Virus record (IMG/VR): IMGVR_UViG_3300018428_000091
Coordinates: 1-34,074 of that record
Strand: one strand, 5' to 3'
Length of the DNA: 34,074 nt
Source: a virus
Part shown: positions 24,985 through 33,573 of the stretch, piece by piece
Position numbering within the stretch: the stretch's first letter is position 1
How the letters are laid out: the number at the start of each line of letters is the position of its first letter
The notes under the pieces: generated by a model
What the model was told of the DNA's origin: nothing
Database searches by the model: none
Seen by the model: only the letters and a program-made list of their open reading frames with translations
Program-made: the position numbers and the translations under genes

Positions 24985-27900
24985 ATGGCTGAAATTTTAA
25001 TCAATATGCCTGATGGCACCCAAACAACAGGAACAGTTTCTGACCTTGCTCTCGAAAAGACGCAGAAGGATATGCTTGAAATCCTTAAAAAGAATTTTCC
25101 TAAGGATGTGTTTAAGGATATGGAAAAAAGCATGTCTGACGCACTTGACATTGCTAAAGACGAAGCAAAGAACAGCAAAAAATCACAAGAAGAGGCTGAT
25201 AAAGACAGAGAAAAACAATTAGCCGCACTTAAAAAACTAGCCGAATCAGGCGGTGAATTTACATTAGACCAAGATGCAGTAGACCGTTATAATAAAGCCA
25301 TGGCACGTGGTGAAAAAATAATGACCACAGCATACAGTGCTATTGTAGGATTTACAGGTGCTGTAGTTGCCGCGGCTGGTGTAGCACTAGGTGCGTTTAT
25401 CAAAGGCTTCTTAGATGTTGGTAACGAACTTAATCAACTTACAGGAGTAGGTGTAGGCTTTGTTGAAATGGGCGACGAGTCCATGAGAGCAACACAAGCA
25501 TTGGCTAAACTGTCATCTAAAGGTATAGATGCAGTAGCAATGATGACAAACTTTAGTAATGTTGTTGCTACAACAAGCAAAGGCGCATTCACAGAAATGA
25601 CATCAGCATTTATGGATGCTACCAATGCAGGTGTTGATTTTGGTATGAGTTTGGAAGATTCTGTTAACCGTTATGGTAACGAATTAAGCATGAGACAGAA
25701 ACTGGGTGCAATAGATGTTGCAACAGCGGCAGGTAGAGCGGCCGCAAACAAACAAATTCAAACCAGTATCACTCGTCAACAACAATACAGTAGAGCATTA
25801 GGTGTAAGCACAGAAGAACTTGCAGAGTTTAGTAAAGCAATATTACAAAACACTCCAGTACTAGCGGCTACATTAATACGTTTTAGTAATGACGTTAGAG
25901 GTAAAGTCACAGCAGGTATCACAGACTTTGCTAGTGCTATGCGTGGTATGGGTGGCGAAGAAGGCGGTAATATTGCGGCGGCATTCACAGAAGCGGCATC
26001 GATGGGTGCTATGGGCTTCAGTGAAGAAATGACAGGCTATGTGAGAGCAGTACCTAGTTTAGCAGGACCAATGAATGAATATATCACTGCTATTCAAAAT
26101 GGTACATTAAGTCAAGAACAAGCGGCTGAAATGGGTAACCAAATCACTATGAGCTTAGGAAACCTCAGTGCCGCAGAAAAGAACAGAGTGTTTGCACTAG
26201 CAAGGGCAGGTGATGCTCAAGCAGTATCAATGGCAAAAGCCATTACACAATTCGAACAAAGTGAAAGACGTCTTGCAGACATAAACAGTAACCTCACAAT
26301 GGAAGGTGTACAAACTGGTACTAATACTTTTAACAAAATATTAAAAGAAGTTACTGGTATGTTTGATGCATTCAAGTATTCTTTCTTTGCAGGTGTTGGG
26401 AGTACAGATAGATTTACTGATGCATTAAACGATGCAAAACAAATTATTTTTGATGCATTAGGTAAAGCATTCAAAGACTTAGGCGGTATGGGCGATGTGT
26501 TTGGTGACTTATCCGGAGGTGCAGAATCGTTTGGAGAAAAAGTTGCAGAGCACTTGCCTAAATTGATTACAGGTGTAGCAGAATTTGTAGCAGGTATGAT
26601 TGCGTTTGTACCTAAGTTAGTAAACGGGTTTAAATCATTTTTCTCAGTATTAAGTACTATAGGTACTATAATCAAACTAGCAGTAGCACCAATAACTATA
26701 GCATTTGACTTTTTATCAGGTGTTATTGAAGGTGTAATGATTCCTTTAAGATTAGTAGGCAGTATTTTTAGTGCAATAGGTGCAGGAATCGGTTATCTTT
26801 GGGACGGCCTATCTTCCGGAATAGAGTATCTTGCTGAAAAGTTCGAAGGCTTTGGTGTTGTAATAGATATTATCAAATACCCATTTGTTAAACTCGGTGA
26901 GTTATTAGGGTGGTTTGCAGGACTATTTGAAAGTGAAGGCGGCAGTTTAGCAGGTACATTAGGAAAGTTAACCGGCATAGTTGGTATAGTATTATTGGCT
27001 ATGAAAGCATTCGGTAGCGGTATACCAGGTATGATTGCAGGTTTAGGAAAGAGTTTACTAGGCGGTTTAGGCAACGTATTGAAATCAGTTGGTGGAGTAT
27101 TAGGCAAAGGTTTAAGCAAAATCACAGGAGGACTTAGCGACAAGGTTGGAGGATTCTTAAAAAGCAAATTACCAGGTGCAAGTAATAGTGCAAGCCCTGC
27201 AGGCGACATGGGTGCAAAGGCTATGGAAAAAGCAGGCAAAGCATCTCAACGTTTTACCAAAACACTTGCCGATGGCATGCGAGATATCAGTAAAGGCATA
27301 GCAGACTTATTTACAAATCTTGCAAAAGGTGTATCCAATGCATTAACAACATTATCAAAAGGATTAGGCAATGTGGTTAGCAATCTTGCAAGCGGCATAT
27401 CCAAAGCCATAACAACATTAAGTAAAGGTATAGCGGAAGCCGGTAAAGGTGTCGGTAAAGGTATAGGCGCATTACTACAAGGCACATTAACAGGATTAGG
27501 CAAAGGACTACAAGCATTAGGTAACCCTAAAGCATTGATAGGTTCCGCGGCACTGCTAGTTATATCAGGCGCAATGTTTGTTGCGGCAAAAGCATTCGAA
27601 GTATTTGGCAATTTAAATTGGGAAGATGTAGCAAAAGGTTTTGTTGCACTCACCGGATTAGGCGTACTTGCATCTGTGCTAGGATTAGCACTGCCATTTA
27701 TTATTCCAGGTGCAATAGCAATAGGCGCATTAGGTGTAGCACTTATTCCGTTTGCCATTGCGGCTAACATAGCGGCACCAGCAATACAAACACTGTTCGA
27801 AGGTTTAGCATCAATTAAAGATGTTCCTATTTCAAGCATGTTAGCATTAGGCCCTGCATTAATAGGCATGGCAGTAGGCATGGCGGCATTAAGTGCCGGC

Positions 27901-28848
27901 GGTTTAATAAGTGGATTATTAGACGGCTTAGGCAAATTGTTTGGTGCAGAGTCACCGTTTGATAAAATTGCAAAAATAGGTAATGCGGCTCCGCATATTG
28001 TGGCGATGGCTGATACCATGGGCAACATGGACGACACAATTAAAACATTCAACGAATCAGCAAAAGCCATAGACAGTGATTCCATAAGAAGTCACTTCAC
28101 AGTAATGGCAGAAGGTGTTGATAGATTAAACGAATCTATGGATAACCTTAGCATGGTTGACCTTTTAAAATTAGCCGCAATGAAAGCAGTGACTCCTCAA
28201 GCAGAAGAAGAGGACACTGCTAAGCCAACCAAAGTTTCAGAAGCAGATCAAGAAAGAGCAGAAGCACTACAACGAATAGGTGCTGATCCTAACGACGTTC
28301 AAATGCAACTGCCTAACAATGCAGTAGCCAATATGGGACAAGCGGCCAAGCAAAATCCACTGGAAAATGTAAATTACTCCGGTTCATTCAGTGAAATGAA
28401 GTTTGCACAAAATGATTCTGAAAATTATAACAAATTCAGAGATCGCAGGCAAGAATTAAAAGAAGAAATAGATGCAGAGTACAGTGCTGAAGGCAGTACA
28501 ATGACTCGAGGTCAACGAGCAATGCGAATGCAAGAAGCAGAAACACAAGCTCGTGAAGAATTTGCTCCGCAAGCAGTAGCGGCAGGCGCGGCACAATACA
28601 CTAACACAGACACCGGTGAAAGAATACAATTTGCACAGCCTGCAGGCCCTCAAGGCACAGCGGTAAACAAACCTGAAGAAGTTGCAACTCCTGAACAACA
28701 AACAACCGAAAAGAAATCAGCAGATAATAAGATAGAAACTGACACACAAGCAGAATTATTAGCAGAATTGCTTGCTGAAACTAGATCACAAAATAGACTG
28801 CTTAAACAGCAAATAAGTACGTCTAAGAATATAGCAGATCAAATTTAA
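24985..28848 (+). CDS. Tail tape measure protein
   Basis: A 1287-aa protein with the build of a tape measure: a charged helical start (about 20-95), a hydrophobic segment at about 110-142, a long helical middle, two more strongly hydrophobic stretches (about 553-620 and 885-935), and a short coiled coil at the end (AELLAELLAETRSQNRLLKQ). Residues about 755-840 repeat a pattern of roughly 11 residues, such as ITTLSKGIAEAGKGVGKGI, rich in Gly, Ala and Lys. The protein would lie inside the tail tube, set its length and pass into the host envelope. T4 gp29, the counterpart, is 590 aa, so this one predicts a longer tail unless it is processed. The neighbouring gp26-like gene with its frameshift supports the call. 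The start at 24985 is the first usable ATG; its ribosome site is weak. Confidence 0.83.
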   Translation: MAEILINMPDGTQTTGTVSDLALEKTQKDMLEILKKNFPKDVFKDMEKSMSDALDIAKDEAKNSKKSQEEADKDREKQLAALKKLAESGGEFTLDQDAVDRYNKAMARGEKIMTTAYSAIVGFTGAVVAAAGVALGAFIKGFLDVGNELNQLTGVGVGFVEMGDESMRATQALAKLSSKGIDAVAMMTNFSNVVATTSKGAFTEMTSAFMDATNAGVDFGMSLEDSVNRYGNELSMRQKLGAIDVATAAGRAAANKQIQTSITRQQQYSRALGVSTEELAEFSKAILQNTPVLAATLIRFSNDVRGKVTAGITDFASAMRGMGGEEGGNIAAAFTEAASMGAMGFSEEMTGYVRAVPSLAGPMNEYITAIQNGTLSQEQAAEMGNQITMSLGNLSAAEKNRVFALARAGDAQAVSMAKAITQFEQSERRLADINSNLTMEGVQTGTNTFNKILKEVTGMFDAFKYSFFAGVGSTDRFTDALNDAKQIIFDALGKAFKDLGGMGDVFGDLSGGAESFGEKVAEHLPKLITGVAEFVAGMIAFVPKLVNGFKSFFSVLSTIGTIIKLAVAPITIAFDFLSGVIEGVMIPLRLVGSIFSAIGAGIGYLWDGLSSGIEYLAEKFEGFGVVIDIIKYPFVKLGELLGWFAGLFESEGGSLAGTLGKLTGIVGIVLLAMKAFGSGIPGMIAGLGKSLLGGLGNVLKSVGGVLGKGLSKITGGLSDKVGGFLKSKLPGASNSASPAGDMGAKAMEKAGKASQRFTKTLADGMRDISKGIADLFTNLAKGVSNALTTLSKGLGNVVSNLASGISKAITTLSKGIAEAGKGVGKGIGALLQGTLTGLGKGLQALGNPKALIGSAALLVISGAMFVAAKAFEVFGNLNWEDVAKGFVALTGLGVLASVLGLALPFIIPGAIAIGALGVALIPFAIAANIAAPAIQTLFEGLASIKDVPISSMLALGPALIGMAVGMAALSAGGLISGLLDGLGKLFGAESPFDKIAKIGNAAPHIVAMADTMGNMDDTIKTFNESAKAIDSDSIRSHFTVMAEGVDRLNESMDNLSMVDLLKLAAMKAVTPQAEEEDTAKPTKVSEADQERAEALQRIGADPNDVQMQLPNNAVANMGQAAKQNPLENVNYSGSFSEMKFAQNDSENYNKFRDRRQELKEEIDAEYSAEGSTMTRGQRAMRMQEAETQAREEFAPQAVAAGAAQYTNTDTGERIQFAQPAGPQGTAVNKPEEVATPEQQTTEKKSADNKIETDTQAELLAELLAETRSQNRLLKQQISTSKNIADQI

Positions 28849-28858
28849 TATAAACCAC

Positions 28859-28887
28859 TTGACATGATACGATAAATAGTGTATTAT
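28859..28887 (+). promoter_or_regulatory. Host-type promoter overlapping a late box before gp20
   Basis: TTGACA (28859-28864) and TATTAT (28882-28887) are 17 bp apart, with expected +1 near 28894. Within the spacer sits GATAAATA (28871-28878), whose expected +1 is 28884. The portal gene may thus be read by host-type and late polymerase forms in turn, or the TTGACA match may be chance. Confidence 0.5.
28871..28878 (+). promoter_or_regulatory. Late-type promoter box GATAAATA for gp20 and the head genes
   Basis: Plus-strand GATAAATA with +1 near 28884 leaves a 24-base leader with AGGA about 6 bases before the gp20 ATG at 28908. It can serve the head operon gp20 to gp23. Confidence 0.7.
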
Positions 28888-28907
28888 ATATAGACACTAG
28901 GAATATT

Positions 28908-30620
28908 ATGAGCTGGAGAAAACATTTTACACCATTTGACAATTCGGGTTTACCGTTAAACGTACAATCGCCGAATGAAGCAGGTGGCCCAGGTGCATCG
29001 AGCAGTAGATATGCAAGTTGGTTACCTGAAGTATATGCGGGTTCGCCTAACAGGCTTATGCGTTACATACAGTACGATCAAATGGATAGCGATTTAGAAG
29101 TAAATGCGGCTTTAGATACTATTGCAGAATTTGGTACTCAAGAAGACGAATTTACAGGTCTTCCTTTTGAGTTTGAGTTTGATAGTACACCTAGTGATAC
29201 AGAAAATAAAATCTTAGTTCAAACACTTAAAAACTGGTGCAGACTTAATAAAATGCATAAACGTGCATTTAGAATGTTTCGTAGCACATGCAAATACGGT
29301 GATCAATTCTTTATTAGAGACCCAGAAACATATGAATTGTTTTGGATTGATCCAGCAAACATCGAAAAAGTAATTGTTAACGAAAGTGAAGGTAAGAAGA
29401 TTGAAACTTACTTTATTAAAAACTTAGAGCCTAATTTTGCAGAACAAGTTGCAACAGATGTTGCGCCACTACATGCAAGACCATATGGTGCTGGACAAGG
29501 ACTTACAGGTGTAATGAGTCCGGTAGCAACTACTACTGGCAATTATTTAACAGGCGCTATTGACGGTGTAGATCAAGGCGTTCCTGTAGATGCAAAACAT
29601 GTTGTACATGTTAGTTTAACAGAAGGCATGGATCATGCATGGCCTTTTGGTGTTAGCATACTTGAGCCTATCTTTAAAGTGTTCAAGCAAAAAGAATTAT
29701 TAGAAGATTCGATTATCATTTACAGAGTGCATAGAGCACCTGAAAGACGTGTGTTTATGATTGATGTAGGTAATATGCCTCCTCACAAAGCACGTCAGTA
29801 TCTAGAACAAGTAAAATACGAAGTACAACAAAAACGTGTACCTAACAAGAAGGGCGATGGTAGTAACGTAGCAGATGCCGCTTATAATCCAATGAGCATG
29901 CTGGAGGACTACTTCTTTGCACAAACAGCAGATGGTAGAGGTTCAAAAGTAGACACACTACCAGGCGGTGAGAACTTAGGGCAAATAGACGATTTAAGAT
30001 ATTTTAATAACAAACTATTAAGAGGTTTGCGTATTCCAGCAAGTTATTTGCCAACAGGACCAGATGATGGATCAGCACAATATAACGACGGCAAAGTAGG
30101 CATTGCGTACATTCAAGAATATAGATTTGCAAGATATGTAGAAAGACTGCAAAAACAAGTACAAGAAGATTTAGATCATGAATTTAAAATGTACCTCAAA
30201 AAGAAAGGGGTCGACATAGACAACAGCACGTTTAGACTTAAATTTACTCCACCTATGAACTTTAGCAGTTATAGAGATCTTTCACTAGACAACGAAAGAG
30301 CTCAATTGTATGCACAATTAGCACAAGTTCCATATCTGAGTAATCAATTTAAACTTAAAAAATATTTGGGTCTTAGCGACAGCGAAATTAAAGAAAACGA
30401 AGCAAAATGGCGTCAAGAAAACGATTACAAGAAATTTGATGATGCTAGTAAGCAGTTAGATCTTAAAAATATTGGTATTAGAGCAGAACCAGATGCTATA
30501 GTAGATCCTGAAGCAGATGCTGATTTAAGCGGTTTAGAAGATCCTGTGGCAGGACAAGAAGATATAAATAGTACTGCACCAGGAGCAGAAGCACCTATGC
30601 CACCTGAAGGACAAGTATAA
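28908..30620 (+). CDS. 20: Portal vertex protein gp20
   Basis: A 570-aa protein of the T4 portal family (T4 524 aa), the dodecameric ring through which DNA enters and leaves the head and which starts prohead assembly. Recognisable stretches are RYIQYDQMDSDLEVNAALDT near the N-terminus, WPFGVSILEPIFKVFKQKEL in the middle with the following RVHRAPERRVFMIDVGNMPP, and DDLRYFNNKLLRGLRIPASY and AYIQEYRFARYVERLQKQVQ in the clip/stem part. An acidic, Ala/Pro-rich tail closes the protein. Gene order gp20, small ORF, gp67-like, gp21, gp22, gp23 follows T4. Its TAA stop shares the final A with the next ATG. Confidence 0.95.
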   Translation: MSWRKHFTPFDNSGLPLNVQSPNEAGGPGASSSRYASWLPEVYAGSPNRLMRYIQYDQMDSDLEVNAALDTIAEFGTQEDEFTGLPFEFEFDSTPSDTENKILVQTLKNWCRLNKMHKRAFRMFRSTCKYGDQFFIRDPETYELFWIDPANIEKVIVNESEGKKIETYFIKNLEPNFAEQVATDVAPLHARPYGAGQGLTGVMSPVATTTGNYLTGAIDGVDQGVPVDAKHVVHVSLTEGMDHAWPFGVSILEPIFKVFKQKELLEDSIIIYRVHRAPERRVFMIDVGNMPPHKARQYLEQVKYEVQQKRVPNKKGDGSNVADAAYNPMSMLEDYFFAQTADGRGSKVDTLPGGENLGQIDDLRYFNNKLLRGLRIPASYLPTGPDDGSAQYNDGKVGIAYIQEYRFARYVERLQKQVQEDLDHEFKMYLKKKGVDIDNSTFRLKFTPPMNFSSYRDLSLDNERAQLYAQLAQVPYLSNQFKLKKYLGLSDSEIKENEAKWRQENDYKKFDDASKQLDLKNIGIRAEPDAIVDPEADADLSGLEDPVAGQEDINSTAPGAEAPMPPEGQV

Positions 30621-30820
30621 TGAGATTAGTAGAATTTTATAATCCAGAATTTGACAAGTTTGTTGAAAGACAAAAGGGTGACACACGAAAATCAAAACTT
30701 ACATTAGAACAATTAAGTAAGTTGCGTAGATACAGAGAAGTTAAAAAAGCAGAACAAATTGAGCAAGACAAGTTTGCTAAAGTAATGTATTCTGCACCTG
30801 CACCTGACGCAGGTATGTAA
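30620..30820 (+). CDS. Small prohead-cluster protein (66 aa), unknown
   Basis: A basic, mostly helical 66-aa protein beginning MRLVEFYNPEFDKFVERQKG, coupled to gp20 by a TAATG overlap. It lies where T4 encodes small prohead core proteins (67, 68), but it is basic while gp67 is acidic, and the acidic one follows. I infer a head-assembly role from position only. Confidence 0.7.
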   Translation: MRLVEFYNPEFDKFVERQKGDTRKSKLTLEQLSKLRRYREVKKAEQIEQDKFAKVMYSAPAPDAGM

Positions 30821-30824
30821 AAAA

Positions 30825-30832
30825 GATAAATA
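30825..30832 (+). promoter_or_regulatory. Late-type promoter box GATAAATA before the gp67-like gene
   Basis: Plus-strand GATAAATA with +1 near 30838 leaves a leader of about 140 bases. The leader has a small ATTTAAA-centred CTGATTTAAAGTCAG hairpin and a strong AGGAGG ribosome site before the ATG at 30979. It would boost core, protease, scaffold and capsid expression over portal. Confidence 0.55.
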
Positions 30833-30978
30833 ACATTACAGAAACAGCATTAGTGCCTGTTTTACATCAAAATCACACCATATTAAGCACAAAAACACTC
30901 TTTTTACTAAGTAAGTATATCCGTATGCTGATTTAAAGTCAGTGTATGATACTAATTTTATGAATTTAGGAGGCCACA

Positions 30979-31776
30979 ATGTCAGAATCAAGAAGTAAAT
31001 TAGAAGAAATTCTTGAACTTCTCCTTTCAGAAGATACAGAAAAAGCAGAAGAAATGTTACACGAATATGTTGTTGCAAAAGCAAGAGCAGAATACGAAAG
31101 CATTTTAGATGAAGATTCTACTGAAGAAGAGGAAGTTGAAGAAGCAACCGAACAAGAAGAAGAAGCAGTAGAAGAATCAGATGAATCTGAGGAAGAGGCT
31201 GTGGAAGAGTCAGAAGAAGAATTTGAAGTTGACGAAGTTGTTGATCAAACAAACGACTTTGAAGATGACATTCTTGCTGACGAAGAAGAAATCGAAGCAG
31301 ACGAAGTCGGCGAAGAAGAAGACGAAGGCGAAAGCGAAGGCGAAGAAGATTTAGAAGACAAAGTTGACGATTTAGAAAACGAGTTAGACGATCTTAAAGC
31401 AGAATTCGAAAAACTTCTAGCAGGCGAAGACGAAATGGAAGATGAAGCAGAAGCAGAAATGGACGCTGAAATGGGCGATGACATGGAAGACGAACTTGAT
31501 CTTGAGTCTGTTGAATACGATTTAGACGAAGAAGCAGAAGAATCAGACGAAGTTGTTGAAGAAGCAACTAAGTTACAAGACAAAGTTGCTGATCCAAAAG
31601 GTGGCGCAGGCGATGCAGAAGGTGAATCACCATTCACTAAAGCACCTAAGCACACTAAAGTTGCAAGTCAAGGCTCACCTGTAAAAGGTAAAGATGGCGG
31701 CGACGGCAACAAAGGTGATTCAGCAAAAGATCACACACCTACAGACAACATTAAAGTAGAACCTAAAAAGGCGTAA
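30979..31776 (+). CDS. Acidic prohead core protein, gp67-like and enlarged
   Basis: The N-terminal 45 residues (KLEEILELLLSEDTEKAEEM, then VVAKARAEYESILDED) match in pattern the helical start of T4 gp67, a prohead core protein cut to internal peptides during maturation. A very long Glu/Asp-rich region fills residues about 46-200. The last 60 residues turn basic and Gly/Lys-rich (KDGGDGNKGDSAKDHTPTDN). The total is 265 aa against 80 in T4. Several L-x-E motifs fit the cutting preference known for T4 gp21. The AGGAGG ribosome site implies high expression. Location between portal and protease supports the call. Confidence 0.68.
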   Translation: MSESRSKLEEILELLLSEDTEKAEEMLHEYVVAKARAEYESILDEDSTEEEEVEEATEQEEEAVEESDESEEEAVEESEEEFEVDEVVDQTNDFEDDILADEEEIEADEVGEEEDEGESEGEEDLEDKVDDLENELDDLKAEFEKLLAGEDEMEDEAEAEMDAEMGDDMEDELDLESVEYDLDEEAEESDEVVEEATKLQDKVADPKGGAGDAEGESPFTKAPKHTKVASQGSPVKGKDGGDGNKGDSAKDHTPTDNIKVEPKKA

Positions 31777-31803
31777 GTCTTTTTACTGTAGGGGTAACGA
31801 ATT

Positions 31804-32430
31804 ATGATGACTAGAAAACTTTACGAGTACATGAGTCCAGAGCAATCTGGGGTTAAAATCATGGAATCAGAAGATGGTAAAGATCTTTTTATGGCAGGTC
31901 TTTTCATTCAAGGTGATGTAAAAAACCAAAATGGTAGAGTATATCCCAAAGATGAAATACAAAAAGCCGTAGAAAGTGTTAGATCTAGGTTATCAAAAGG
32001 CGAAACTGTAATGGGTGAGTTAGATCATCCAGAAGAATTGCAGATTAACTTAGACCGTGTTAGTCACATCATTACAGATATGCACTGTGATGAGTCTAAC
32101 GGTTTAGGAAAACTTAAAATTATAGATACACCTATGGGTAATATTGCGAGAGCACTATTAAAAGCAGGTGCGAAACTGGGCGTTTCAAGTAGAGGAAGCG
32201 GTAATGTTAACGAATCAGGCAAAGTTTCTGATTTTGATATTGTTACCGTGGACATTGTGGCCCAGCCCAGTGCACCAGATGCTTACCCTAAGACTATCTA
32301 TGAAAGTTTATTTAATATGCGAGGCGGTGCTGTTATTCATGACACCGCTGGGGCATTGACACACGATAAAAGTGCAGAAAAACATTTGATGAGAGAGATC
32401 ACTAAACTCATCAATGAACTAAAACTATAG
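31804..32430 (+). CDS. 21: Prohead maturation protease gp21
   Basis: A 208-aa serine protease of the T4 gp21 (U9/S78-like) group that cleaves scaffold, core and capsid proteins and then itself during head maturation. The catalytic His is in GELDHPEEL (His75), and the nucleophile in GVSSRGSG (Ser128 or Ser129), followed by FDIVTVDIVAQPSAPDAYP, the usual third motif. Length equals T4 gp21 (212 aa). It follows the gp67-like gene by 27 bases and is preceded by an AGGGGT ribosome site. Confidence 0.92.
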   Translation: MMTRKLYEYMSPEQSGVKIMESEDGKDLFMAGLFIQGDVKNQNGRVYPKDEIQKAVESVRSRLSKGETVMGELDHPEELQINLDRVSHIITDMHCDESNGLGKLKIIDTPMGNIARALLKAGAKLGVSSRGSGNVNESGKVSDFDIVTVDIVAQPSAPDAYPKTIYESLFNMRGGAVIHDTAGALTHDKSAEKHLMREITKLINELKL

Positions 32431-32445
32431 AAGTAGGAGACTACT

Positions 32446-33561
32446 ATGGCAGTGACATTTAAAGACTTACTCGAAGGTGCTGAACTTACTGAAGAAGTGA
32501 AATCAGCATTGGAAGAGGCATGGGAATTAAAAGTCTCTGAAGCAAAAGAAGAACTCACTGCTGAGTTAAGAGAAGAGTTTGCTCAAAGATACGAGCACGA
32601 CAAATCTCAGATCGTTGAAGCAGTTGATAACTGGTTTACTGATCAACTCAAAGCAGAGATTGCTTTGATTGCTGAGGAGAAAGATAGCCTAGCAACAGAC
32701 AGAGTAAAATATCACAAAGCCATTAGTGAACATGCTAAACTACTTGACAAATTTGTAACTGAAATGGTTGCAAAAGAAGTCAAAGAACTCCGTGCAGATA
32801 GATCAAGAGTAAGTGAGCACGTTGCAAAACTCGACGAGTTTGTAACAGAATCGCTTGCTAGTGAACTTTCTGAATTCCACGAAGATAAGAAATCATTAGT
32901 TGAGCAAAAAGTCAAGATGGTAGCAGAAGGCAAAAAACAACTTGCTGAAGCAAAGAAAGACTTCATCTCTAAAGCCGCTAATAAAGTCGAAGGCGTTATT
33001 AACAAGGTTATTAGTGAAGAAGTTAAATCTTTCCGTAATGACATCACAAAGGCTCGTGAGAACGACTTTGGTCGTAGAATTTTTGAAGCCTTTGCAAGCG
33101 AATATGGTACTAGTTACTTAAACGAAAGCAAAGAAATCAAAACAATACAGAAAACACTAGCCGAAATGGAAGCCAAACTTAACGAAGCACAGGAAACTAT
33201 TGCTAAAAAAGAAGAAGCAGGGAAACTTGTAGAATCTAAGTTAAGAATTGCAGAAGATCGATTCGAAAGAAAAGAAAAACTCAATGAATTAATGGCCCCA
33301 CTAGGCAAAGAGAAGAAAGAAATTATGTCCGACTTACTTGAAAGTGTTAAGACAGAGAACTTAGAGAAGCAATTTAATAAGTATCTTCCATCTGTTTTAG
33401 ATGGCGAAACATCAAGAGTAAAGAAGACATTGTCAGAATCAGTTGTGAAGAAAGAGCACACTGGTGATAAGAAGGCAACTGCAAAAGCAGAAGCCGATGA
33501 CAAAGCGGACGATATCGTTGAATTAGATATGATCCGTAAATTAGCCGGACTTTCAAAATAA
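32446..33561 (+). CDS. 22: Prohead scaffold protein gp22
   Basis: A 371-aa, almost fully helical, Lys/Glu-rich protein in the place of T4 gp22 (269 aa), the main scaffold of the prohead core. It starts MAVTFKDLLEGAELTEEVKS and has long coiled coils through about residue 330. The first half contains two related stretches of about 35 residues (AKLLDKFVTEMVAKEVKELR and AKLDEFVTESLASELSEFH), an internal duplication that may explain the greater length. AGGAG precedes the ATG. The C-terminus DIVELDMIRKLAGLSK resembles capsid-interacting ends of such scaffolds. Confidence 0.88.
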   Translation: MAVTFKDLLEGAELTEEVKSALEEAWELKVSEAKEELTAELREEFAQRYEHDKSQIVEAVDNWFTDQLKAEIALIAEEKDSLATDRVKYHKAISEHAKLLDKFVTEMVAKEVKELRADRSRVSEHVAKLDEFVTESLASELSEFHEDKKSLVEQKVKMVAEGKKQLAEAKKDFISKAANKVEGVINKVISEEVKSFRNDITKARENDFGRRIFEAFASEYGTSYLNESKEIKTIQKTLAEMEAKLNEAQETIAKKEEAGKLVESKLRIAEDRFERKEKLNELMAPLGKEKKEIMSDLLESVKTENLEKQFNKYLPSVLDGETSRVKKTLSESVVKKEHTGDKKATAKAEADDKADDIVELDMIRKLAGLSK

Positions 33562-33573
33562 AGGAGCAAAGAA

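Noticed and set aside
25434-28085. Series of long minus-strand open frames opposite the tape-measure gene (up to 279 codons)
   Set aside because: All lie in one frame antisense to the real gene and result from its codon bias; they lack ribosome sites and are low-complexity Pro/Ala/Leu.
30923-30950. Host-type promoter with TATGAT before the gp67-like gene
   Set aside because: The -10 resembles the early motif, but no -35 is found at 16-17 bp.
31245-31655. Ser-rich 136-codon minus-strand frame
   Set aside because: Mirror image of the Glu/Asp codons of the acidic core protein.
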